NCBI GenBank assembly: GCA_027859055.1
Contig: JAQIBO010000179.1
Coordinates: forward strand, 1-12,753
Length of the DNA stretch: 12,753 bases
Reading direction: 5' to 3'
From: Spirochaeta sp.
GTDB lineage: Bacteria; Spirochaetota; Spirochaetia; DSM-27196; Alkalispirochaetaceae
Below are positions 1 to 7,482 of the stretch, piece by piece; position 1 is the stretch's first letter, and the number at the start of each line of letters is the position of its first letter. The notes below the pieces were generated by a model. That model saw nothing but the letters and a program-made list of their open reading frames with translations, was not told the origin of the DNA and ran no database searches. The position numbers and the translations under genes were made by a program.

Positions 1-38
1 CTCAAAGTGAAGGGGGTTGCAACCCCCTTCACTTTGAG
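1..38. repeat. Perfect 38-bp palindrome (strong hairpin)
   Basis: Bases 1-38 are perfectly self-complementary. The left arm is CTCAAAGTGAAGGGGGT, the centre is TGCA, and the right arm mirrors the left. As RNA it would form a 17-bp stem with a 4-nt loop. No T-run follows it on the plus strand (AACGCTCC follows), so it is not a textbook terminator for plus-strand transcription. Any T-run serving a minus-strand transcript, or an extension of the dyad, would lie left of base 1 and cannot be seen. It may be a bidirectional terminator between operons or a dispersed palindromic repeat. Confidence 0.8.
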
Positions 39-103
39 AACGCTCCTAATCGATAGAGGAATAGGGCCAACCGAGGAACTCCTGCCCGGGGCAGCGCCGT
101 GTA

Positions 104-112
104 TGGTATGAT
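104..112 (+). promoter_or_regulatory. Extended -10 promoter element, probable leaderless start
   Basis: TGGTATGAT at 104-112 matches an extended -10 element (TGn followed by TATGAT, 5/6 to TATAAT). I see no good -35 at 16-18 bp upstream. The hexamer ends 6 nt before the ATG at 119, so transcription would begin at or next to the start codon. There is no Shine-Dalgarno before 119, which fits leaderless translation. The call rests on sequence match and spacing only. Confidence 0.4.
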
Positions 113-118
113 CGAGAT

Positions 119-976
119 ATGGAATCCATACCGATCGTAGAAGATTTCTTTTCCGGTGTTGACGGGCGACGCCTGTTTGTTCGCCATGCAGCGCCTGAAA
201 AGACCCGCGCTGTGGTGATTCTCCTCCACGGGTACGGCGAGCATGGTGGACGCTATCTTGAAACGATGGACCGCCTCGCGAACGCGGGGTTTGCGGTGTA
301 CTGCCCGGATCATCGCGGATTTGGCAAAAGTGAGGTGACGCCGGGAGATATCGAGGGAGTTGATCTCGTTACCGGAGATATCCACGCGTTGTCAAAGCTC
401 ACGCGGGAACAGTACCCCGGCGATTCCACCATTCTGATCGGTCACAGTATGGGTGGCATGCTTGCTCTGAACCAGTTATTGCACCACGAGGAAGAGTATG
501 ACCTTGCCGTTGTCAGCGGACCTGCGGTGTTACCCCCGCCGGACACGCATCCGCTGGTAGCCGCCCTCGCCGGCGTCGTCGCCCGTATCGCACCACGGCT
601 TCCGGTACAAAAGCTTGATCTCTCCCGGGCGACTCGTGACCCGGAGATGAAGGCACGTGACGACGCCGATCACACGATGTACCGCGGCAAGGTCCTCGCC
701 CGTACCGGCCACGAAATCCTCAAGACGCAGCAGGCGATCCGTGCCGGCCTGGATCGGATAACGATCCCGCTCCTCCTCCTTCATGGTGGCGACGATACAA
801 TCATATCCCCGGATGCCAGTGCCCAGGTGTACGCGGGTATCGCATCGACGGAACGCGAACGGGTTGTATTTCCCGGGTTGTACCACGAGGTGTTCAACGA
901 ACCGGAACGGGATGAGGTTTTTTCGACGATGTTTCGGTGGATAGACTCTGTGTTACAGAATACAGAAGGGGTGTAA
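119..976 (+). CDS. Alpha/beta hydrolase, monoacylglycerol lipase type
   Basis: This 285-residue protein is a serine hydrolase of the Hydrolase_4/monoacylglycerol lipase family and probably hydrolyses a lipid ester such as monoacylglycerol or a lysophospholipid. Visible motifs are HGYGEH at 37-42 (oxyanion region), DHRGFGKS at 64-71, and the nucleophile elbow GHSMG at 108-112 with Ser110. The HGGDD motif at 222-226 supplies Asp226, and LYHEVFNE at 254-261 supplies His256. The triad is therefore complete and the length is normal for the family. There is no signal peptide, so it should be cytoplasmic. The ATG at 119 gives a normal N-terminus but has no clear Shine-Dalgarno. It is the first gene of a plus-strand run, 45 nt ahead of the receiver-PAS gene. 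The exact substrate cannot be told from sequence. Confidence 0.9.
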   Translation: MESIPIVEDFFSGVDGRRLFVRHAAPEKTRAVVILLHGYGEHGGRYLETMDRLANAGFAVYCPDHRGFGKSEVTPGDIEGVDLVTGDIHALSKLTREQYPGDSTILIGHSMGGMLALNQLLHHEEEYDLAVVSGPAVLPPPDTHPLVAALAGVVARIAPRLPVQKLDLSRATRDPEMKARDDADHTMYRGKVLARTGHEILKTQQAIRAGLDRITIPLLLLHGGDDTIISPDASAQVYAGIASTERERVVFPGLYHEVFNEPERDEVFSTMFRWIDSVLQNTEGV

Positions 977-1021
977 CTCTTTTCAGCTTCGGAGTATCAT
1001 CGCTCCAAGGAAACATCGTTC

Positions 1022-2197
1022 ATGTCTGCATCAACTGTACCTCACATACTGCTGGTCGAAGACCAGGCGCTGATAGCGCTTTCGGAGAAGCGCCTCCTGG
1101 AAGGGCACGGATATCGGGTTTCGGTGACCCACACCGGAGAGGACGCGATCCGACACGTTACCGAGTCGGATGACATCGATCTGATTCTTATGGACATCAA
1201 CCTTGGGTCCGGCATTGACGGTCCCGATGCCGCTCGCCACATCCTTGGGCTCCGAGACGTCCCAATCGTATTTCTGACGAGCCACGCGGAAAAGGATTAT
1301 GTCGAGCGGGTCGCAGCGATCAGCGGATACGGGTACGTACTCAAGACCTCCGGTGAGTTTGTTCTTATTCAGTCGGTCAAGATGGCGTTCCGGTTGTTCC
1401 GCTCGCATATAGCCACCCGAGCACAGTCGCGCCGCCTCCACGAGAGCGAACAATGGCTCTCTACAACATTTGATTCGATCGGCGACGCGGTTATCGCAAC
1501 CGACACAGGAGGCTACGTTACGCGCCTCAATCCTGCAGCCCAGTCCCTCACCGGATATGATGCAGTTGCCGCGTGCGGGCGCCGGCTGGGCGAGGTCTTC
1601 CCGATTCATAACGCGAAAACCGGTGCCGAAGTCGGCAACCCCGTCGCGACGGTCCTTGAAACAGGCACAACCGTTGGTCTTGCGAACCATACCGTCCTCA
1701 CCGCACGGGACGGCGCCCAATACCAGATAGCCGACTCTGCAGCACCGATCACCGATCAGGACGGTGGCATAATTGGAGTTGTACTGGTGTTCAGAGACGT
1801 GACGGAAGAATACCGTCGTCGTGAACTACTCAAACGAAGCGAATCCCAGCTCAGACGAGCGCAAGAAATCGCCCACCTCGGAAGCTGGGAAATCGACCTC
1901 ACCGATGGCACGGTTCACGCTTCCTCCGAGGCGCACAGGATGTACGGGATTCCGGAAGGATCGTTCGCGATCGAAATCGCGAAATCGGTCGTTCACGATA
2001 CCGACCGTGCACGGCTTGATCGCGCCATGAAAGACCTTCTCGCCCAGCGCGGGGAGTATGATGTCACTTTTTCGATTGACCGCATGGACACCGGGGAAAC
2101 GCGGCTCATCCATTCGATCGCGGAATACGACGCTGAGCACAACCAGGTATTCGGAATCATTCAGGATATCACCGGCGAACACCTGACCAGACAGTAG
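1022..2197 (+). CDS. Response regulator receiver with two PAS domains, no output domain
   Basis: This 391-residue cytoplasmic signalling protein has an N-terminal receiver domain at about 6-125. The acidic pair is Glu13/Asp14, the phospho-acceptor is Asp58 in LILMDI, and the switch residues are Thr86 (FLTS) and Lys108 (YVLK). A short helical linker leads to PAS 1 at about 142-262, containing DAVIATD and NPAAQSLTGY. PAS 2 at about 276-388 contains AHLGSWEIDL. The receiver style is one I associate with spirochaete proteins in which PAS domains are followed by a histidine kinase. Here the frame stops straight after PAS 2 (ITGEHLTRQ), so there is no kinase, cyclase or DNA-binding domain. The Shine-Dalgarno AAGGA at 1007-1011 supports the ATG at 1022. 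Possible readings are a phosphate-gated PAS adaptor, or a derivative of a longer hybrid kinase. Confidence 0.88.
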   Translation: MSASTVPHILLVEDQALIALSEKRLLEGHGYRVSVTHTGEDAIRHVTESDDIDLILMDINLGSGIDGPDAARHILGLRDVPIVFLTSHAEKDYVERVAAISGYGYVLKTSGEFVLIQSVKMAFRLFRSHIATRAQSRRLHESEQWLSTTFDSIGDAVIATDTGGYVTRLNPAAQSLTGYDAVAACGRRLGEVFPIHNAKTGAEVGNPVATVLETGTTVGLANHTVLTARDGAQYQIADSAAPITDQDGGIIGVVLVFRDVTEEYRRRELLKRSESQLRRAQEIAHLGSWEIDLTDGTVHASSEAHRMYGIPEGSFAIEIAKSVVHDTDRARLDRAMKDLLAQRGEYDVTFSIDRMDTGETRLIHSIAEYDAEHNQVFGIIQDITGEHLTRQ

Positions 2198-2272
2198 GCG
2201 AATCGCTCGTATTCTGTCGTCCACTACTGAGATAACAGCGGCCTCGCCTGGTATATTGGAGATGGGTGGACA

Positions 2273-3976
2273 ATGAGAAGAAGTGAACACTACACAGTTC
2301 CGGAGCAGTGGTACTCCGTCCCCGATCCCTCCGTGTACCGCGGGGCGTTTCGTGAGCTGCCGCTGATCCAGAAAATATACCTGACGATTCGAAAATGGTT
2401 CGGCCACGTGGATATCATCGCTGTGATCCGGCACCACGAGCTTGACGCGATCACGCGGCGCATCGCCGGTGCAGACATGGCGATTCTGGAGCCAACGGTA
2501 CCGGCGTTGCGAGAAGGGTTTCATACGCGGGTTCGTGCCGTCGGGCACGCGCTTTCGGGGCTCAAACTGGTCTTCATGGAAATTCGCGGCCCCGGCGCAG
2601 GACCGTTTCTCGTGGAGATGCTCCAACGATTGGATGCGGAGCTCTACGCGTCGATCGATGCAACGTGCGTTATTCCCGAGGATCTGATGACCAACCCGGC
2701 AACAACTGCGGCGGAAGCCAAAAAAGCGGTACGGCAGTATGTGATGCAATCTCTTGAGGTAAACGCCAGTGCAATACGGGAAAAGCTATCCCCCGTCTGG
2801 AACAGTATTGATGCGATGGCATTTCTGGCGACTGTCGACTTTACGGCGCTGATTCCCGGGGACGGCCAGGAGAACGTGCAGGTTCCGGTGCGGGTCGTAC
2901 GAGACCCGCTTGTACGATTCGCCTGTGGCGTAGATCTGTGCGTCCGCAACCGCATGCCCCGGGCGATCCGGGAGGCAACCGAGTTCGTTTCCCGGCGCAT
3001 CGGCAGGAGGTTCAAGACGCATGAAACGGTATGGGATTCGATCGACGACGTTCACGCAACGATTCCGCTCGCGGATATCGTTCGACTCGCGTTCAATGAA
3101 CCACGACTGGAACTGACCGAGCTTACGACGTCGACACCATGGTGGAAACGGTTTGTCACCGCCTGGCTTGAGCGGCTTGACGTGGAAGCACCGCTCCTGC
3201 GGCACCGGACGATCGTCGTGGAAAACCTCTTGCGCAACGTATTCGATATCGCCGAAACCACCGTCACCTGGATTCCTCCGTCCCTGTTTCAACGCTCAAT
3301 CGGGGCGGTTCGGCGTCTTGGATCGGCGCAACTGTTTCGGGATACCCGGACAATGGTTGGCGCGCTGGCGCGGGAACAGAACCTGATGTCCGCCGGCGAC
3401 CGGGCAGGCATTCTTGAAGCGCATGTTGAGCTTGATACCGCATACAGTAAACTGGAAGAACTGACCGGTATCGGTGAATCCCGCGGCGCAATCGGTGACG
3501 AGCTCCGACGGATTCAACGCTCCGATTCGCCGGAATCGATTGCCGGCGTTCACAAAATGAACGTATACATCCGACACCGTCCGGAGATACGCGCGATCGT
3601 TGAGCGCGTCGTCGCGGCGTTCCAGACGATCTCCGCCCGGTTTCGCCGTAATCGCGCGCCCCTGCGCCGAGCGCTCAAGGCCGGTGCCGTGCGTGTTGAC
3701 CTCAGCGGTGACGTGACCTCGCCGACTGAGGTTCTCGAACTGATCGTCGAAACATACCAGCAGCTGGCTCTCGGGCTTCAGGGACTGGCCACCCTGGAAG
3801 ACGAACTGACAACGCCAACCCACACCGACGCCCCCGACGAAGATGGAGACGGAGGCGCGGTGGACGACCAGGACGGGGACGGAGGCGCGGTGGACGACGG
3901 GAGCGCGGACCGCACGGATAGCGAAGGTGGGGACGGAGGCACAGACAGCACCGGAACCGACGATGTGATATCCTGA
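2273..3976 (+). CDS. Uncharacterised 567-residue protein with acidic repeat tail
   Basis: I do not recognise a functional domain. It could belong to a spirochaete-restricted unknown family (DUF5312 comes to mind), but I hold that weakly. Residues 1-510 look globular and mostly alpha-helical, with many Arg/Glu helices. There is no signal peptide or convincing membrane span, so it is probably cytoplasmic. Residues 515-567 are a low-complexity acidic Asp/Gly tail containing two near-identical 10-residue units, DEDGDGGAVD and DQDGDGGAVD, then a looser GGDGG copy. The ATG at 2273 follows TTGGAGATGGGTGG, an acceptable Shine-Dalgarno region. The gene starts 75 nt after the receiver-PAS gene and ends 16 nt before the esterase gene, so it is probably co-transcribed with the esterase. 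Nothing in the context gives it a clear job. Confidence 0.85.
   Translation: MRRSEHYTVPEQWYSVPDPSVYRGAFRELPLIQKIYLTIRKWFGHVDIIAVIRHHELDAITRRIAGADMAILEPTVPALREGFHTRVRAVGHALSGLKLVFMEIRGPGAGPFLVEMLQRLDAELYASIDATCVIPEDLMTNPATTAAEAKKAVRQYVMQSLEVNASAIREKLSPVWNSIDAMAFLATVDFTALIPGDGQENVQVPVRVVRDPLVRFACGVDLCVRNRMPRAIREATEFVSRRIGRRFKTHETVWDSIDDVHATIPLADIVRLAFNEPRLELTELTTSTPWWKRFVTAWLERLDVEAPLLRHRTIVVENLLRNVFDIAETTVTWIPPSLFQRSIGAVRRLGSAQLFRDTRTMVGALAREQNLMSAGDRAGILEAHVELDTAYSKLEELTGIGESRGAIGDELRRIQRSDSPESIAGVHKMNVYIRHRPEIRAIVERVVAAFQTISARFRRNRAPLRRALKAGAVRVDLSGDVTSPTEVLELIVETYQQLALGLQGLATLEDELTTPTHTDAPDEDGDGGAVDDQDGDGGAVDDGSADRTDSEGGDGGTDSTGTDDVIS
3836..3895 (+). repeat. Two tandem 30-bp units encoding the acidic tail
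   Basis: Two 30-bp in-frame units, 3836-3865 and 3866-3895, share an exact 21-bp core (3848-3868 and 3878-3898). They encode D(E/Q)DGDGGAVD. A third, partial relative (GGGGACGGAGGC) lies at 3929-3940. The near identity at DNA level suggests recent duplication by slippage or unequal exchange, and copy number may vary between strains. Confidence 0.85.
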
Positions 3977-3992
3977 GTCCGGAGGCGACAGG

Positions 3993-4619
3993 ATGAAAAC
4001 GGTTCTCTGTTACGGTGATTCCAATACGTGGGGATACAATCCCGCAACGACCGAACGGTACGGTCCCGGCGAACGGTGGACGCAGCGGTTACAGAAAGCG
4101 CTTGGCGATCAATATACCGTTATCGAGGAGGGGCAAAACGGCCGTACAACTGTGCACGACGACCCGGTGGAAGGCCAGAAGAACGGCATGACCTATCTGA
4201 CGCCCTGTCTCGAAAGCCACAAACCGGTCGACCTGGTGGTGCTGTTGCTCGGAACCAATGACCTGAAACACCGTTTCGGGCTCCCCGCCGGGAATATCGC
4301 CCAGGCGGCGGGACAACTCGTGCGGGTAATTCAGACAAGCGAATTCGGTCCTGGTGGCACGGCGCCAGAAGTCCTCCTGCTGGCTCCGCCACCGGTAGCA
4401 CAGCTTACCCGGTTTGCCGACACGTTTGCCGGAGCCCCTGAAAAATCGCTTCACCTGGGGACAGAGTACCGTCTGATTGCGGAGGCGCGGGGATGCCCAT
4501 TTCTTGACACCGCCTCAGTCATTGCCTCAAGCGATTTGGACGGTATCCATCTCGATGCAGATCAACTCCCCCGCCTGGCCGCAGCAGTACACGAGCAGGT
4601 GATCGCCGCGCTTTCCTGA
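3993..4619 (+). CDS. SGNH/GDSL esterase, arylesterase/acyltransferase type
   Basis: This 208-residue SGNH hydrolase closely resembles the mycobacterial arylesterase/acyltransferase group. The block I serine is Ser10 in YGDSNTWG (7-14). The block II region is EEGQNGRTT (45-53), block III is GTND at 87-90 with Asn89, and block V is DGIH at 183-186 with Asp183 and His186. All catalytic residues are present. Family members hydrolyse short acyl or aryl esters and some also transfer acyl groups to alcohols, but the natural substrate here is unknown. There is no signal peptide, so it should be cytoplasmic. A strong GGAGG at 3981-3985 fixes the ATG at 3993. The 16-nt gap to the preceding gene indicates co-transcription. 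Confidence 0.92.
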   Translation: MKTVLCYGDSNTWGYNPATTERYGPGERWTQRLQKALGDQYTVIEEGQNGRTTVHDDPVEGQKNGMTYLTPCLESHKPVDLVVLLLGTNDLKHRFGLPAGNIAQAAGQLVRVIQTSEFGPGGTAPEVLLLAPPPVAQLTRFADTFAGAPEKSLHLGTEYRLIAEARGCPFLDTASVIASSDLDGIHLDADQLPRLAAAVHEQVIAALS

Positions 4620-4754
4620 ACGTCACGACCAACACGAAGATTGCCGCGCCACTGCCGTGGTGCACACACCTCGTTCATGGGGCGCTTCGGGTTACCCGAT
4701 GTACGCGTAAAATAGAAGCAACACCGAAATTCCCGAGATATTTCGCGGAAAAAA

Positions 4755-4783
4755 TTGCAACTACATGCGCATTGTAGTACTTT
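4755..4783 (+). promoter_or_regulatory. Candidate promoter of the DUF547-tau operon with spacer palindrome
   Basis: TTGCAA at 4755-4760 (4/6 to TTGACA) and TACTTT at 4778-4783 (3/6 to TATAAT) are separated by exactly 17 bp. The -10-like element ends 6 nt before the ATG at 4790 and there is no Shine-Dalgarno, so the transcript is probably leaderless. The 17-bp spacer (4761-4777) is itself an inverted repeat, CTACA-TGCGCAT-TGTAG, with a TGCGCA core that could be an operator. The -10 match is weak. The rest of the 170-nt gap (4620-4789) shows only a short TCGGG-TTA-CCCGA hairpin at 4687-4699 without a T-run. Confidence 0.45.
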
Positions 4784-4789
4784 TCCGGC

Positions 4790-5608
4790 ATGAAACGCGT
4801 CGTATTCATGAGTTTTTTGGTATCCCTTCTGACGCTTGGTGCTTTCGTATCGGCGGCTCCCCAGGCGGAACTGTGGCCCCGCTGGGAGGCGCACAACTCC
4901 TCATCGACGGACGAGGTGGACCACGCGGCGTGGGGGTCATTCCTTGACTCCTACCTCGTATCCGATCACCCCTCAGGGGTCAATCGCGTTCGCTACGCCG
5001 ATGTCTCTTCCACGGACCGGCGCAGTCTTCAGCAGTATCTGAACAACATGCAGGATGTCGCCGTCTCCAACCTGAATCGGGACGAGCAACTGGCGTACTG
5101 GATCAACCTGTACAACGCGGCAACCGTTGAACTGATCCTGGACAACTACCCGTTGGATTCGATCCGCGATATCGGCGAGGGAATGTTCAGTTCCGGTCCA
5201 TGGGACGACGAACTACTGACCGTTGAGGGCGAGGGTCTCACGCTCAATGACATCGAACACCGGATCATCCGGCCGATATGGCAGGACGAGCGGATCCATT
5301 ACGTCGTCAATTGCGCAAGCATCGGGTGTCCCGATCTGTATCCGGAACCGCTCACGGCGGAAAACTGGGAGAGAATCTTTGCGGAGTCCGCCCGGAGCTA
5401 CATTACCCATGAACGTGGTGTCCGATTCGAGCGCAACCGACTCTACCTTTCGGAGATCTTCAACTGGTACGTTGCCGATTTTGGTGATTCCTTTTCCGGG
5501 GTTGTCGCCCACGTCTCGCAGTACGTGGACGCGGATACCGCGTCCCGCCTGGAAGCGTACGATGGGCGGGTACGATACGAATACGACTGGAGCCTGAACG
5601 AACCGTGA
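4790..5608 (+). CDS. Exported DUF547 family protein
   Basis: This 272-residue protein carries the conserved DUF547 motifs in order: AYWINLYNA (102-110), LNDIEHRIIR (152-161), VVNCASIGCP (172-181, with Cys175 and Cys180), and LSEIFNWY (220-227). The first 22 or so residues (two basic residues, a hydrophobic stretch, then VSAA) form a signal peptide without a lipobox cysteine, so the mature protein is probably periplasmic. DUF547 has no established biochemical role that I know of. It is the first gene of an operon with a TauC-like permease, and its TGA at 5606-5608 overlaps the permease GTG at 5605-5607. Translation of the two is thus likely coupled. It may be an accessory factor or periplasmic enzyme acting on the importer's substrate, which is inference. 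The ATG at 4790 lacks a Shine-Dalgarno. Confidence 0.88.
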   Translation: MKRVVFMSFLVSLLTLGAFVSAAPQAELWPRWEAHNSSSTDEVDHAAWGSFLDSYLVSDHPSGVNRVRYADVSSTDRRSLQQYLNNMQDVAVSNLNRDEQLAYWINLYNAATVELILDNYPLDSIRDIGEGMFSSGPWDDELLTVEGEGLTLNDIEHRIIRPIWQDERIHYVVNCASIGCPDLYPEPLTAENWERIFAESARSYITHERGVRFERNRLYLSEIFNWYVADFGDSFSGVVAHVSQYVDADTASRLEAYDGRVRYEYDWSLNEP

Positions 5609-6363
5609 AACACCTCCATGGTCTGTACGGTATCGGTCTCGTCCTCATCGCGTGGTTCGTTGTCGCAGAACTCGAGATCGTACCGGAACTGTTCGTTCCC
5701 TCACCGCAGAGCGTGATGACCGCATTCGTGGATGTCAGCGTAACAGGATACCGCGGTGGTACGCTGCTGCAGCATATCGGCCAAAGCATGGGCCGCCTGC
5801 TTGCCGGGTTCGGACTCGCCGCAGTGACGGCCATTCCTCTGGGACTCCTGATGGGGTTTCACCCGACGATGCGGCGCATCCTGGATCCACTCATCGAATT
5901 GTATCGACCGCTGCCGCCCCTCGCGTACTATACGCTGCTTATCGTGTGGCTTGGCATCGGTGAAGCGTCGAAAATTGCGCTGCTGTATCTCGCAGCGGTT
6001 CCGCCGTTGGTGATCAGCGCGATGGCCGGCGTTCGCTCGATCAACATCCGCCGTCTGGAAAGCGCGTCCGCCCTTGGTGCAACACCGCGGCAAGTCCTGA
6101 TGCACGTTGCATTTCCTTCGTGCCTGCCTGATATTTTTACCGGCCTGCGCGTTGGAATCGGATTTGCCTACACAACGCTCGTTTCTGCGGAGATCGTAGC
6201 CGCATCGCGAGGGATTGGCTGGATGGTCCTCGACGCAAGCCGGTTTCTGCGCACCGACATAATCTTCGTCAGCATTATCGCTATGGCGGTGACCGGCTGG
6301 GGACTGGATCGGGCAATCCGAATCCTCGAGTCGATCCTCGTACCGTGGCGAGGGCACGACTGA
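5605..6363 (+). CDS. tauC: TauC-like ABC transporter permease (NitT/TauT family)
   Basis: This 252-residue inner-membrane permease belongs to a taurine/sulfonate-type importer and has about six membrane spans. TauC-like landmarks are VPSPQSV at 31-37, YRPLPPLAYYTLLIVWLGIG at 100-119, the EAA loop at about 152-182 (ALGATPRQV followed by PSCLPDIFTGLR) that docks to the ATPase, and SAEIVAASRGIGWMV at 194-208. The end, LVPWRG, is also family-like. The start is a GTG at 5605 overlapping the DUF547 stop, with GGAG at 5589-5592 as a somewhat distant Shine-Dalgarno. It should work with the TauA-like and TauB-like proteins encoded just downstream. Sulfonate (Ssu-type) or other NitT/TauT substrates are possible, so transporter class is more certain than substrate. 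Confidence 0.9.
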   Translation: MKHLHGLYGIGLVLIAWFVVAELEIVPELFVPSPQSVMTAFVDVSVTGYRGGTLLQHIGQSMGRLLAGFGLAAVTAIPLGLLMGFHPTMRRILDPLIELYRPLPPLAYYTLLIVWLGIGEASKIALLYLAAVPPLVISAMAGVRSINIRRLESASALGATPRQVLMHVAFPSCLPDIFTGLRVGIGFAYTTLVSAEIVAASRGIGWMVLDASRFLRTDIIFVSIIAMAVTGWGLDRAIRILESILVPWRGHD

Positions 6364-6373
6364 AACAGAGCGA

Positions 6374-6398
6374 CAAACCCGGTCATGGTTTGGACCGG
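6374..6398 (+). promoter_or_regulatory. Overlapping alternative hairpins ahead of the binding-protein gene
   Basis: The 56-nt gap between permease and binding-protein genes holds two mutually exclusive stems. One pairs CAAACC (6374-6379) with GGTTTG (6387-6392). The other pairs CCGGTC (6379-6384) with GACCGG (6393-6398). They share base 6379 and each arm sits in the other's loop, so only one can form. The Shine-Dalgarno begins 10 nt downstream at 6408. The structure could stabilise the processed 5' end of the binding-protein mRNA or modulate its expression. There is no T-run, so it is not a terminator. Confidence 0.45.
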
Positions 6399-6419
6399 AC
6401 AGTCTTCAGGAGGAAGGTA

Positions 6420-7478
6420 ATGATGAAACACATATGGCTGGGCGCATCCGGCGCACGTATCGCCCTTTTTTGTGTACTCGTATTGGCGACAGGACTCACC
6501 ACCGTCACGGCTTCCGGCAATCGTGAGCCTCAAGAGCTCAAGGAGGTCGTCATCGGCTTCCAGGCGATACCAAACGGCGAGATCGTCGCCAAGGCGCGCG
6601 GGCGGCATGAAGCAACCCTGGGGGTTCCGGTAAAATGGGTCCAGTTCAACTCGGGAAGCGAACTGAACTCCGCCGTTGCTGCCGGGAGTGTCCATCTCGG
6701 TCTCGGCGGCAGTTCCACGACAGTTGCGGCGATCGCCCAGGGTGTTCCAGCCGATGTGATCTGGATCTACGATATTATCGGTGATAACGAAGCGCTGGTG
6801 GTCCGCGACGGCAGCGGTATCGAATCTCTCTCTGACCTCGAAGGACGACGGGTCGGTGTCCCGTTCGGCGCGACAACCCATTACCACCTGCTTGTAGCGT
6901 TCGACCTCTACGGCGTTGACTCCTCCCAAGTGGAAGTGCTGGATTTGGCGCCGTCGGATATGCGCGCGGCGTGGCAGCGCGGCGACATCGATGCCGGATT
7001 CGTCTGGGAGCCGACCCTTGCGGCGATGCTGGACATGGGCGGGTCCGTCCTTGTCTCCAGCCGCACCATCGCTGAAGCCGGCTTTCTCACCGGGGATATC
7101 GGGATCGTACACAGAGAGTTCGCCGAATTGCACCCGGATATCGTCGTGGAATACCTGCGAAACCAGATGTGGGCGGTTGACCTGATCGCGAATAACCCGG
7201 AATCCGCCGCCGCATCGGTTGCGGAAGAACTGGGGCTCTCCGCCGATGAAGCGCTGCGCCAGATGAGCACCCTGGTCTTCCTGTCGGGGACGGAGCAACT
7301 GGGATCGGCGTACCTGGGCACGCGAAATGATCCCGGCGCACTCGCGGACGTGTTCCTTGAAACGGCACTGTTCCTCGAAGAGCAGGATACGATCCGCGCC
7401 GCCCCGGATCTGGCGGTGTTTCAGGAGGCGATTCGGCCGGAATTCCTGGAACAGGCGGTCGCACCGGACGGTGAATAA
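6420..7478 (+). CDS. tauA: TauA-like periplasmic substrate-binding protein
   Basis: This 352-residue periplasmic binding protein captures the solute for the TauC/TauB-like importer. It has a signal peptide (hydrophobic core about 13-26, likely cleavage after VTA at 29-31) and no lipobox cysteine. TauA-like features are FNSGSELNSAVAAGSVHLGL (76-95), GSSTTVAAIAQGVP (97-110), and GDNEALVVRD (121-130). VGVPFGATTHYHLLVA (145-160) parallels the THYSLL region of E. coli TauA, and AAWQRGDIDAGFVWEPTLAA (183-202) follows. The ATG at 6420 is chosen because AGGAGG at 6408-6413 sits 6 nt upstream. A second ATG at 6423 is equally usable, and an in-frame ATG at 6345 inside the permease gene would bury the signal peptide. 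Taurine is the best guess, with other alkanesulfonates possible. Confidence 0.9.
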   Translation: MMKHIWLGASGARIALFCVLVLATGLTTVTASGNREPQELKEVVIGFQAIPNGEIVAKARGRHEATLGVPVKWVQFNSGSELNSAVAAGSVHLGLGGSSTTVAAIAQGVPADVIWIYDIIGDNEALVVRDGSGIESLSDLEGRRVGVPFGATTHYHLLVAFDLYGVDSSQVEVLDLAPSDMRAAWQRGDIDAGFVWEPTLAAMLDMGGSVLVSSRTIAEAGFLTGDIGIVHREFAELHPDIVVEYLRNQMWAVDLIANNPESAAASVAEELGLSADEALRQMSTLVFLSGTEQLGSAYLGTRNDPGALADVFLETALFLEEQDTIRAAPDLAVFQEAIRPEFLEQAVAPDGE

Positions 7479-7482
7479 CGGC

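Noticed and set aside
1826..2749. Long minus-strand open frame opposite the receiver-PAS gene and the start of the 567-residue gene
   Set aside because: It spans two well-supported plus-strand genes and their gap, and the translation is Arg/Cys-rich with no recognisable domain. It is a composition shadow.
4687..4699. Small TCGGG-TTA-CCCGA hairpin after the esterase gene as a terminator
   Set aside because: The stem is only 5 bp and no T-run follows. It is too weak to call.
6345..6419. Upstream in-frame ATG for the TauA-like protein
   Set aside because: It lies within the permease gene and puts 25 charged residues before the signal peptide. AGGAGG at 6408 marks the ATG at 6420.
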